DNA from: a bacterium | GTDB lineage: Bacteria; Verrucomicrobiota; Kiritimatiellia; CAIKKV01; CAITUY01 | DNA length: 64,000 bases | Direction: 5' to 3' | Assembly (NCBI GenBank): GCA_037128595.1 | Contig: JBAXWB010000006.1 | Location: forward strand, 1 to 64,000 | Part shown: positions 1 to 7,517 of the stretch, in pieces | Layout of the letters: every line of letters begins with the position of its first letter | Numbering within the stretch: the first letter of the stretch is position 1 | Position numbers and translations under genes: made by a program | Notes under the pieces: model-generated | The model's input: the letters and a program-made list of their open reading frames with translations, nothing else | Databases searched by the model: none | What the model was told of the DNA's origin: nothing

Positions 1-1133
1 TCCTCACCTTGGTCTTTTCCTTTCCCAAAGTGACAACCTATTTCAGGACGCGACCCGCCACCCCGGTCTCCCGTCCCTTTATGTTCACGGCCACCGGCAC
101 CTGCGGGGCCGCCTCCTACGCCGTCCTGCAGGTGCAGGATGGGGCGACCAGCTATGGGCTCCTCACCAACACCTTCACCTTCGGCGCGCCCAGCGTCACC
201 TACACCCAATATTTCGACAGCGTGACCGTCCCGGCCCTCCCGGCCGGCTGGACCACGACCACCTCAGGGATCGGCGTAGCGTGGGTCACCTCCACAGCCA
301 CTCGCGACACCCTGTCAAACTCTGTCTTCGCCTCCGAGGCCGATGATATCGGACTGAGCTACCTGATATCCCCGGCCATCCCCATAACGACCACCTCCGC
401 CCAACTTGATTTCCGCCATAAGTATTCCCTGGAGAGCGGATATGATGGCGGAGTTCTTGACATCAGTATCGGCGGGGGCGTCTGGCAGGATATTCTGGCC
501 GCCGGGGGCTCCTTTATCTCAGGCGGTTATACGGACGTCATCACGTCCGGATCCGGCGATCCCCTGGCCGACCGACAGGCCTGGTCCGGAACCTCCATCA
601 GCTTTACGGGGTGTTCCGTCCTCCTGCCAGCCAGCGCCTCCGGCCATACGGTTCAATTCCGGTGGGGACTTGGTTCAGATAACTCCACGTCCCAATTGGG
701 ATGGTATCTGGATACCCTCAGCATCTCTATCCGCTCCTGCCCGGACGCGCCTGCTCCGTTTCAGGCCTGGCAATTCCGCAGTTTCGGCACCATCACGGGC
801 GCCAACACCAGCGCCAGCGCGGACTGGGATCACGACGGGTTATCCAACACCAACGAGTTTCTGTGTGGCACCCTTGCGACCAATCCCGCCAGCCGCCTGA
901 ATATCGAGGGGGTCAGCTTCGTCAGCTCCAACCGGTACGGCCTCACCTGGCAATGCGTGACCGGGAAGAGCTACCAGATTGCCTATGCAGGGGCAGTAGC
1001 CGGCACCTGGCTCACCAACCTCCCCGCTTCCCGCGTGACGGCCGCCGCCGGCATGTCCATGATGAGCTACACCGACACCACCGTCACAGCCTCCACCTCC
1101 AACCGGTTCTATCGGGTCCAATTGAGCCCGTAG
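1..1133 (+). CDS. C-terminal part of an exported protein (5' end outside window)
   Basis: The frame is open from the first bases of the window to the stop ending at 1133. There is no convincing start or ribosome binding site, so this is the last ~375 residues of a longer protein. The sequence is rich in Ser, Thr, Gly and aromatic residues in the alternating pattern of secreted beta-sandwich modules. Near the C-terminus an Asp-rich DWDHDGLSNTNEF segment matches the calcium-binding signature of thrombospondin type-3/dockerin-like repeats, followed by about 90 residues of predicted small beta domain. This arrangement is common at the C-termini of secreted proteins in Verrucomicrobiota-type bacteria. 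The function cannot be assigned because any catalytic part lies outside the window. Confidence 0.7.
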   Translation, partial: LTLVFSFPKVTTYFRTRPATPVSRPFMFTATGTCGAASYAVLQVQDGATSYGLLTNTFTFGAPSVTYTQYFDSVTVPALPAGWTTTTSGIGVAWVTSTATRDTLSNSVFASEADDIGLSYLISPAIPITTTSAQLDFRHKYSLESGYDGGVLDISIGGGVWQDILAAGGSFISGGYTDVITSGSGDPLADRQAWSGTSISFTGCSVLLPASASGHTVQFRWGLGSDNSTSQLGWYLDTLSISIRSCPDAPAPFQAWQFRSFGTITGANTSASADWDHDGLSNTNEFLCGTLATNPASRLNIEGVSFVSSNRYGLTWQCVTGKSYQIAYAGAVAGTWLTNLPASRVTAAAGMSMMSYTDTTVTASTSNRFYRVQLSP

Positions 1134-1196
1134 ATTTTCAGCACATCACGCTCAACCAATGTTTACAAGCTTTAGCACACTCATTAGTCTGCCCGC

Positions 1197-1327
1197 GGTG
1201 GCAGCCGACGTCCTCGGCGGCTGATTGACGACAACTACGTGAAATCGGTGGTGGCAGCCGACGTCCTCGGCGGCTGATTGACGAAAACTACGTGAAATCG
1301 TTCGCCGGGACGTCGAACGCCACCTGG
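1197..1327. repeat. Tandem 51-bp repeat plus inverted REP-like palindrome
   Basis: Two near-identical 51-bp copies lie at 1197-1247 and 1250-1300 (one base apart in sequence, period 53). Each starts with GGTGGCAGCCGACGTCC and contains a GCCGACGTCCTCGGCGGC hairpin. A third, inverted relative at 1300-1327 reads GTTCGCCGGGACGTCGAAC and ends in GCCACCTGG. The shared GACGTCC core recurs at 21,671, 21,732, 42,353 and 43,981, so these are members of a dispersed REP-like palindrome family. No gene is visible between 1134 and 1696. Confidence 0.75.
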
Positions 1328-1361
1328 AGATGATGAACTTGATGGGGAAAAGCCAACCGGA

Positions 1362-1393
1362 AAGGCCCGCAGGCGCACACGTATGCGGGCCTT
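1362..1393. terminator. GGCCCGC hairpin, terminator-like
   Basis: A perfect 10-bp inverted repeat AAGGCCCGCA (1362-1371) / TGCGGGCCTT (1384-1393) has a 12-nt loop. It sits downstream of the exported-protein gene. The same AAGGCCCGC/GCGGGCCTT stem occurs at 1444-1474 and 42,527-42,558, so it is also a dispersed element. Confidence 0.55.
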
Positions 1394-1443
1394 CTATCCG
1401 GCACCCCAGCCGCGATTTCGCTGCCGGCATACTGGCTGACATG

Positions 1444-1474
1444 AAAGGCCCGCGCGCACATGTACGCGGGCTTT
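1444..1474. repeat. Second GGCCCGC hairpin
   Basis: AAAGGCCCGCG (1444-1454) pairs imperfectly with CGCGGGCTTT (1465-1474), with one extra G in the left arm. The loop shares the CACATGTA-type sequence of the hairpin at 1362, which indicates duplication of one element and not independent terminators. Confidence 0.5.
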
Positions 1475-1696
1475 AATTGAACCGAAATACCACCGCGGCT
1501 ACGTAGCCGCCGCTGTTAAGCGGTGGCCGGATCATGTCTGGGTCCTGATGCTGGCGGGGTCACAAGCATCGAGATTGCCTCATCCCTGGCCAATCAAAAT
1601 GGGTCAGTTTGGCAATCCAGTCGACTGGACTGGAATTTCAATTTTCCTAGAAAACTGTGGCAAAAAAGGGCTCAAAACCGTTGGAACCAGATTACC

Positions 1697-1984
1697 CTAG
1701 CCGACCGACAGGATGACATCAAGATTAAAGTATTCGACCAGATAAGTTTTCCCGTCCAAGGCAGTTGTTGCATTTTTTGCAACAACTGATCCCCGGTTTA
1801 ACTCATTCTGTTTGAATATGTTGGAAATATGGCGCGAGACAACGAACTTATCGCGATCAAACAAATCAGCGATCTGCTGTAGGTTCAGCCAAAGCGTCTC
1901 ACCCCGGATACTGATTTCCAATTCAGGCCGACCGTCCTTGGCGCGGTAAATAACTATTTCATTCTGGGCTTCCGTCTTCTTCAT
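1697..1984 (-). pseudogene. Truncated RhuM-family protein (N-terminal 95 residues)
   Basis: The product begins with the characteristic RhuM/virulence-protein N-terminus (EIVIYRAKDGRPELE, then ETLWLNLQQIADLF and SRHISNIF). It stops right after FNLDVILSVG, where full-length members of about 300 or more residues continue with a Tyr-Arg-Val segment. Downstream sequence in all frames does not resume the family, so this is truncation by deletion or replacement, not a single nonsense mutation. Its ATG overlaps the stop of the upstream XRE/ImmA gene (ATGA), so it was the second gene of that operon. RhuM proteins are often found in phage-defence or toxin-like loci; their biochemical role is not settled. 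The fragment is probably non-functional. Confidence 0.75.
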
Positions 1985-3231
1985 GTATTCACCCCTACCC
2001 TCTTGGATTCATTCCCGTTTTTATCCACGGCGATCCCCTCCGACAACCCTTCCATCTTCAACCCCCGCAGGGTCCGCCCAATGGCGGCGGCCTCTTCGGC
2101 GGTCTCCTTGTTACGGGAGGCGATGGAGAGCAAGTCGCCCAGTCGGCCGTTGGGTGACAGGATCCGGCGGGTGGCATCGGGTTCACCATACCCTGTGCGC
2201 TGATAGTGCGCCTCAATCCGGCCCTTCAACCCGGTGGCCGCCTTTTCGTCAATCAACTGCAACTCACCTAGCCGGATCAAAAAGGATTGCGCCGAGACAC
2301 CGAAGCGGTGCTTGAGGCGCAACAACAACTCGTAGGTCCAGCCGTCCGGCTTGATCCCCAATTGCGCCACGCTCGCCCGCACCGCCGTGGCCGGCATCAG
2401 GAACAAGGCCGCAAACTGACGGGCCGCATGAATATCATCCAGCAGCCCCGGCCCCGCCTCCCCCGCCGGCAGTCCGCCATAGGCGCTTCGCGTATGAATG
2501 TAGATGCAGGCCAGCCGTTTGATGAGTTCGAATAACTGACGCTCGGCATTCATCCCCTGCCTCACCAGCAGGAAAGCGTTGGCATTCTTGGCATCGTAAA
2601 ACGACACACTCTGAAGCCGGTCGGGCAAAGGACAAAAAACGATCCGTAAGCCGGCATTCTCCAGGAGTTCCAAATAATCGAACACCACGGCCGGCCCGAC
2701 CCCCAGGACCTGCCGGACTTGCTGGGCCCACATCTCCACCCCGGATACGGTACGCGAAAAGGGAACATAGAGCGGAATATGGGCAATCTTCTGCGCCCCG
2801 CACAGGTCTTCCAATGCCAGGAATGACCGGATGACCAACTCCACATTTGCCCGTTCGCCCTCGCCCAGCGCCGGATCGTCAGGGAGCGCCGCCATGACGG
2901 CCGAAGGCCAGGCCCCTGCGGCCGATGCCGCACCGAAGGAAGCCGTAGATTCAGCCACATACCTCGGCACAGCGGGCCCGGCGGACTCCGCCTGACGCGC
3001 TCCCAGGCCGAGCAGGGAATCCACACTGGTATCGAGGACTTCGGCTAGGCGATACAGAACGCGGCCGGACGGAATATGCCGCCCCTTTTCCAACGCATTC
3101 ATCGGGCCGGCACAAATGCCGATCCGTCTGGCCAATTCGGCCTGCGTCAGGTGGCGAAGCCGCCTTAACGCCTTGATCCGCTCCCCTATGACCGCCCCCA
3201 AGGGATCAGTTATCAATGTCGCTGTATTCAT
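1981..3231 (-). CDS. XRE-family regulator with ImmA/IrrE-type (DUF955) domain
   Basis: Residues ~12-70 form a classic XRE helix-turn-helix (IGERIKALRRLRHLTQAELA, then an EKGRHIPS segment). The C-terminal half resembles the ImmA/IrrE peptidase fold found in phage and ICE regulators. The expected HEXXH zinc motif is not clear in the region I would expect it (FELIKRLACIYIH), so the peptidase may be degenerate. I chose the ATG at 3231 because homologous HTH sequence begins just after it and a candidate promoter and palindrome lie immediately upstream. An in-frame start at 3270 is possible but would sit inside the palindrome. The stop overlaps the ATG of the rhuM fragment. Likely an autoregulated stress or mobile-element regulator. 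Confidence 0.75.
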   Translation of the reverse strand: MNTATLITDPLGAVIGERIKALRRLRHLTQAELARRIGICAGPMNALEKGRHIPSGRVLYRLAEVLDTSVDSLLGLGARQAESAGPAVPRYVAESTASFGAASAAGAWPSAVMAALPDDPALGEGERANVELVIRSFLALEDLCGAQKIAHIPLYVPFSRTVSGVEMWAQQVRQVLGVGPAVVFDYLELLENAGLRIVFCPLPDRLQSVSFYDAKNANAFLLVRQGMNAERQLFELIKRLACIYIHTRSAYGGLPAGEAGPGLLDDIHAARQFAALFLMPATAVRASVAQLGIKPDGWTYELLLRLKHRFGVSAQSFLIRLGELQLIDEKAATGLKGRIEAHYQRTGYGEPDATRRILSPNGRLGDLLSIASRNKETAEEAAAIGRTLRGLKMEGLSEGIAVDKNGNESKRVGVNT

Positions 3232-3256
3232 GTTTGTGTTTATTGCACTAAATACT

Positions 3257-3274
3257 ATTAATGTAAACATTAAT
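3257..3274. promoter_or_regulatory. 18-bp perfect palindrome, candidate operator of the XRE gene
   Basis: ATTAATGT-AA-ACATTAAT is a perfect 8+2+8 inverted repeat 26 bp upstream of the chosen start of the XRE regulator. On the minus strand it overlaps a TTTACA hexamer, with AATAAA 17 bp further on as a possible -10. This fits an autorepression site; the binding protein is inferred. Confidence 0.5.
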
Positions 3275-3550
3275 TTATTACGGATGCAGCCTTTTATTTT
3301 GGCTCCCACTGTGGGGTGGATGTCCCCATCCACTGATTGCCAGTTGGGTCTGGAGACAGGAGGATGAGGACATCCGCCCCACAACTTAGAGAGGCGCTCA
3401 ACCCTCGCTCCTCTTTAAAGCAATTTTGTGTATTTTGTTCACTCTGTCGAAATTTCTTGCTGAAGTGCCTGTATCCGTTCTTGTAAAAAAAGTCCCTTTT
3501 TTCTATAAATTCCGCTCCTCGAATTGGAAAATTTACATAAAGGAGCATCT

Positions 3551-4783
3551 ATGAGTAAGCAGGTTAAAAAAGTCGGTATTTTAACGGCAGGCGGTCTGGC
3601 CCCCTGTCTGAGTTCAGCCATCGGGTACCTGATCGACGAATATAGTCGCGTCGCCCCCCACATTGAGATCATCGGCTATGTCAACGGCTACATGGGCCTG
3701 CTGAAAGGCCAGAGCATCACCGTCACCCCGGCCACCCGCGCGAAGGCCCTCTATTTGACCGAACACGGGGGCAGCCCGATCGGGAACAGCCGCGTGAAGC
3801 TGACCAACATCAAGGACTGCATCAAGCGGGGTCTGGTCAAGGAAGGTCAGGATCCGCAGAAAGTGGCCGCTGACCAGCTCGTCAAGGACGGCGTGGATGT
3901 CCTGCACACCATCGGGGGTGATGACACCAACACCGCCGCCGCTGACCTGGCCGCCTTCCTCGCCAAAAACAACTACGGCCTGACCGTGGTCGGACTTCCC
4001 AAAACCATCGACAACGACGTCTATCCCATCCGCCAGAGCCTGGGGGCCTGGACCGCCGCCGAAGAAGGCGCGCGTTTCTTCGCCAACGCGGTGAAGGAAA
4101 ACACCGCCAACCCGCGCATGCTGATCGTCCATGAGGTCATGGGCCGTAACTGCGGCTGGCTCACCGCCGCCACCGCCGAGGCCTATCGCAAGTTGATGGA
4201 CAGCTTCCATTACCTTCCCGAATTCGGACTGACGCGTGAACGCGAAGAGGTGCATGCCGTCTACGTGCCTGAAATGGCCTTCGACGTCAAAGCCGAAGCC
4301 GCCCGCCTGCGCCAGGTCATGGATCAGAACGACTGCGTCAATATCTTCGTCTCCGAGGGCGCGTGCCTTGACAGCATCATCGCCGAGCTGGAGGCCAAGG
4401 GCGAAGAGGTGCCCCGTGACGCCTTCGGCCATGCTCGCCTGGACAAGGTGAATGTCGGCAACTGGTTCGCCAAGCAGTTCGGCGACATGCTGGGCGCCGA
4501 GAAAACGATGGTCCAGAAGAGCGGCTATTACAGCCGCGCCGCCGCACCGAACGCCAAGGACAAGGCCCTGATTCAAACCTGCGCCAAGAAAGCGGTTGAA
4601 TGCGCCCTGGCCGGCATCAGCGGGGTCGTGGGTGAAGATGAGGACAAGAACAACGAATTGCGCGCCTGCGAATTCCCCCGCATCAAGGGCGGCAAACCGT
4701 TCGACATCGCGGTCCCCTGGTTCAAGAACTTACTGGCCGCCATCGGTCAGCCGGCAGGAACCAAAGTCGCGGTGAAACACTAA
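3551..4783 (+). CDS. 6-phosphofructokinase, pyrophosphate-type (first paralogue)
   Basis: Phosphofructokinase family, cytosolic, interconverting fructose-6-phosphate and fructose-1,6-bisphosphate. The start is the ATG at 3551, seven bases after AAGGAG. The ~410-residue product has the phosphate-donor motif GGDDT (residues ~122-126), PKTIDND (150-156) and MGRNCGW (197-203). In ATP-dependent enzymes the positions equivalent to the second Asp of GGDD and the Lys of PKTIDND are Gly; Asp and Lys there mark PPi use, so the enzyme is probably reversible and PPi-dependent. It is followed within 110 bp by a second, distinct PFK gene, separated by a GATTAA repeat array. It may function as homo-oligomer or together with the neighbour. 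Confidence 0.9.
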   Translation: MSKQVKKVGILTAGGLAPCLSSAIGYLIDEYSRVAPHIEIIGYVNGYMGLLKGQSITVTPATRAKALYLTEHGGSPIGNSRVKLTNIKDCIKRGLVKEGQDPQKVAADQLVKDGVDVLHTIGGDDTNTAAADLAAFLAKNNYGLTVVGLPKTIDNDVYPIRQSLGAWTAAEEGARFFANAVKENTANPRMLIVHEVMGRNCGWLTAATAEAYRKLMDSFHYLPEFGLTREREEVHAVYVPEMAFDVKAEAARLRQVMDQNDCVNIFVSEGACLDSIIAELEAKGEEVPRDAFGHARLDKVNVGNWFAKQFGDMLGAEKTMVQKSGYYSRAAAPNAKDKALIQTCAKKAVECALAGISGVVGEDEDKNNELRACEFPRIKGGKPFDIAVPWFKNLLAAIGQPAGTKVAVKH

Positions 4784-4800
4784 AGCTGAAATTTCCTTCC

Positions 4801-4866
4801 TAATCGTAATCTTAATCCTCTCTGGGGCATGAGATTAAGATTAAGATTAAGATTAAGATTAAGATA
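4801..4866. repeat. Hexanucleotide GATTAA array forming a hairpin
   Basis: TAATCGTAATCTTAATC (4801-4817) faces five perfect GATTAA units plus GATA (4833-4866), giving a long imperfect stem. Related arrays built from GATTAN hexamers are at 11,278-11,367 and 25,806-25,857, all intergenic. Confidence 0.8.
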
Positions 4867-4892
4867 GAAAACCAAACGAAAGAGAACTGATC

Positions 4893-6098
4893 ATGGCCAA
4901 GGGAAATATGTTAATCGGACAGAGCGGTGGACCGACCGTGGTAATCAACCAGAGCCTGGTGGGCGCCATTCTTCAAGCCAAGAAGATGAAGGACATCGGC
5001 GGCATCTACGGGGCCCTGCACGGCATGAAGGGAATCCTGGAGGAGAACTTCATTGATCTGCGGAAAGAAAGCCTCAAGACGCTTGAGCAGGTGGCCAATA
5101 CCCCGGCCTCCGCACTCGGCTCCGCCCGTAAAAAACCCACCGACGAGGAGTGTGCCAAGGTGTTCGGCATTCTCAAGAAGTATAACATCCGTTACTACTT
5201 CTACATCGGGGGTAACGACTCCGCTGAGGCCACCCACATCATCAATGAGCAGGCAAAGAAAGTGGGTTACGATCTGCGTTGTTATCATATCCCCAAGACG
5301 ATTGATAACGACCTGCGCGAGAATGACCACACCCCCGGCTTCGGCAGCGCCGCCAAGTTTGTGGCCACCGCCATGATGGGCGATAATCTGGATTGCCGCG
5401 CCCTGCCCGGCGTCAAAGTCAACGTCATCATGGGCCGCAACGCGGGCTTCCTGACCGCGGCCGCCGCCCTCGCCCGTGTCTATCCGGATGATGGCCCCAA
5501 CCTGATCTATCTCCCCGAACGCCCGTTCTCCATGGACAAGTTCACGCAGGACGTCGCCGCCGTCCACAAGAAACTCGGACGCTGTGTGATCGCGGTCTCG
5601 GAAGGGATTGCGGATGCCGATGGCACCCCCATCGCCGCCAAGTTCTCCAAGGAAGTGGATTCCCATGGCAATGTCCAGCTCAGCGGCACCGGCGCCCTGG
5701 GTGACCTGCTGGCCACGGAGATCAAGAACCGGACCTCCATCACCCGCGTGCGGGCCGATACGTTCGGCTACCTGCAGCGCTCCTTCCCCGGCGTCGTTTC
5801 GGAGGTGGATGCCAAGGAAGCCCGCACCGTCGGCATGCTGGCCGTCAAGGCCGCCCTCAACGGTAAGGAACCCAGCGGTTCCATCGCCATCCGCCGCAAG
5901 CCGGGCAAAAAGTATGCGGTATATTTTGAGCGCGTGCCCCTGGCCAGCGTATCAAAGGAAACCCGCCACATGCCGGATGCCTTCATCAACAAGCAGGCGA
6001 ATGATGTCACCCAGGCCTTCTTTGATTACGCCCGTCCCATCGTCGGCAAACTGCCGGAAATCGGCCGTTTCAAAGGTGTGAAAGTTAAAAAGAATTGA
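4893..6098 (+). CDS. 6-phosphofructokinase, pyrophosphate-type (second paralogue)
   Basis: A 401-residue phosphofructokinase distinct from its neighbour. It shows IGQSGGPT at the N-terminus (8-15), GGNDS (106-110), HIPKTIDND (132-140) and IMGRNAGF (179-186). The Lys in PKTIDND and Asp in GGND again point to pyrophosphate as phosphate donor, but the Asp that is usual at the first acidic position is Asn here. The start ATG at 4893 follows AAAGAGAACTG. Its closest relatives are probably the long PPi-PFK clade found in anaerobes. Two adjacent PPi-type enzymes suggest either subunits of one hetero-oligomer or division between glycolytic and gluconeogenic or sedoheptulose roles; sequence alone does not decide. 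Confidence 0.88.
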   Translation: MAKGNMLIGQSGGPTVVINQSLVGAILQAKKMKDIGGIYGALHGMKGILEENFIDLRKESLKTLEQVANTPASALGSARKKPTDEECAKVFGILKKYNIRYYFYIGGNDSAEATHIINEQAKKVGYDLRCYHIPKTIDNDLRENDHTPGFGSAAKFVATAMMGDNLDCRALPGVKVNVIMGRNAGFLTAAAALARVYPDDGPNLIYLPERPFSMDKFTQDVAAVHKKLGRCVIAVSEGIADADGTPIAAKFSKEVDSHGNVQLSGTGALGDLLATEIKNRTSITRVRADTFGYLQRSFPGVVSEVDAKEARTVGMLAVKAALNGKEPSGSIAIRRKPGKKYAVYFERVPLASVSKETRHMPDAFINKQANDVTQAFFDYARPIVGKLPEIGRFKGVKVKKN

Positions 6099-6120
6099 GA
6101 TGACGTGGTAGTGGGGTCGA

Positions 6121-7458
6121 TCAGGCCGCAAACTTGCCGGGGAACAACTGATTCGCCACGGTCAGGACCTCTTCGGGATGGCCGGGATCCATGGCTGCGC
6201 CCACCTTGGCATAAACCTGTATCCGGTCGGCCAGGGGCACGGCGGCATAGGGATTCGCCGGATGGAAAAGATTGAACCGCACCTCAAGACTCGCCAGTTT
6301 TTCATGGGCAATCAACGCCCAGGTGGCCCCAATCAAGTGGCGGAAAGCCGGCTGCATGATCTCGGGACAACTGAAGGACTGACGCGAGGAATTGATATCC
6401 ACCCCTGAAATTTCCATCAGGCCATGCCGGGCACACAGGCCCTGCACCCGCTGTAACTGGACCAGACTGTTACGAGGAGGCATATAGGTGACCGCCCGGA
6501 AGCCCAGCGTCACCAATTCTTCAAACAGCAGATCCAGATAGTCATCCTCAAACTTCTCGGCCTTCTTATCGCCCGTGGGCGACGCCGTCACATCACCCAG
6601 ATAGGCATAGGCGGGGATCGCCCCGATCTGGAGCGCAAAATTCACCGCCTGCCGGACGGGGATACATTCATCGGACCCCGGTTGGATAAAAAAGGAGGGC
6701 AGGAACGAGGCTTTCAGGATACCCAGCAGATCGTAGAGATAATGCGGATTCGCCGAATCACTCAGCACCGCCACCATCTTCGCTGGCAACTCGAGTTGCA
6801 GGGAGTCCTTGAGAAACCCTACCACCCGTCCCTCGCACCCATACCGATCGATCAGTTTCCGGGCCAGCGCGGCCAGAATATGCCGCTCGGTGATCGCCCC
6901 GCCTTGCGCCGCCAGGGAGTGGGCGTAGACATCGCGTTCAAAATCTATCACCGGAACACCTAAGGCATTCAGGCGTTCGTTCAGCAGGGCCACCATGGCC
7001 CGATTCCGCCGGTTGCGGGCGTGTTGCATCGGCTCCAAAAACCGGGCGACCCGGGGTATCGCCGGACGGGGAATCCCGTGAATCGCCATGTAGGCAATGG
7101 ATAGGGAGTCCGGGTTATTTATTTTGCGTCCGGCCAACCCTGTATTAAGGCAATCGACACGCAGTTCAAACCCCGCCGTGGACCCGATCCCGATAATCTT
7201 GCAGGCCTCCAGCATTTCCTCCGCTCCGGCAATGGAATCGTGGTCCATGATCCCCGCGGCCTTGAGCCCGGCCTGCGCCGCCTGCCAGGCGGCCGCCGTG
7301 GGCGAATAGGGCGAGAACGAGTACCGGGTATGGATGTGATTATTCACTTCCTCCGTACACGGCAATGCAACCCCCGCGTCCCGCTGCGCCTGCACCATTA
7401 CACGCAAATGCTGAAGCCGCGATTCTTTCGAATCACTGTTTAGCGAAGCTAAGGTCAT
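6121..7458 (-). CDS. PHP-domain metal-dependent phosphoesterase
   Basis: The PHP metal-binding motifs are visible: NNHIHTRYSFSPYS (residues ~39-52, HxH) and IMDHDSIAG (~70-78, DHD). Later Glu/His residues (FELRVD) and C-terminal SGVDINSS complete a TIM-barrel-like metal site. PHP enzymes hydrolyse phosphate esters; the substrate is unknown here. It is the last gene of the minus-strand run E2-E3-aldolase-ADH-PHP, 59 bp downstream of the alcohol dehydrogenase, so it may deal with a phosphorylated intermediate of the same sugar pathway. The length of 445 residues is longer than minimal PHP proteins (about 280). Confidence 0.75.
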   Translation of the reverse strand: MTLASLNSDSKESRLQHLRVMVQAQRDAGVALPCTEEVNNHIHTRYSFSPYSPTAAAWQAAQAGLKAAGIMDHDSIAGAEEMLEACKIIGIGSTAGFELRVDCLNTGLAGRKINNPDSLSIAYMAIHGIPRPAIPRVARFLEPMQHARNRRNRAMVALLNERLNALGVPVIDFERDVYAHSLAAQGGAITERHILAALARKLIDRYGCEGRVVGFLKDSLQLELPAKMVAVLSDSANPHYLYDLLGILKASFLPSFFIQPGSDECIPVRQAVNFALQIGAIPAYAYLGDVTASPTGDKKAEKFEDDYLDLLFEELVTLGFRAVTYMPPRNSLVQLQRVQGLCARHGLMEISGVDINSSRQSFSCPEIMQPAFRHLIGATWALIAHEKLASLEVRFNLFHPANPYAAVPLADRIQVYAKVGAAMDPGHPEEVLTVANQLFPGKFAA

Positions 7459-7468
7459 AAGTTAACGT

Positions 7469-7504
7469 CCCCTCACCCTAGCCCTCTCCCTCAAGGGGAG
7501 AGGG
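7469..7504. repeat. CCCTCTCCC hairpin, REP-like
   Basis: CCCTCTCCC (7482-7490) and GGGAGAGGG (7496-7504) form a 9-bp stem with a short TCAAG loop in the gap between the PHP and ADH genes. The preceding CCCCTCACCCTAG is typical of short dispersed hairpins known from many bacterial genomes. Confidence 0.5.
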
Positions 7505-7517
7505 AATAGAGACACTC

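Noticed and set aside
1197-1300. CRISPR array
   Set aside because: Only two copies of a 51-bp unit with no spacers and no cas genes. The hexamer and heptamer arrays also lack unique spacers.
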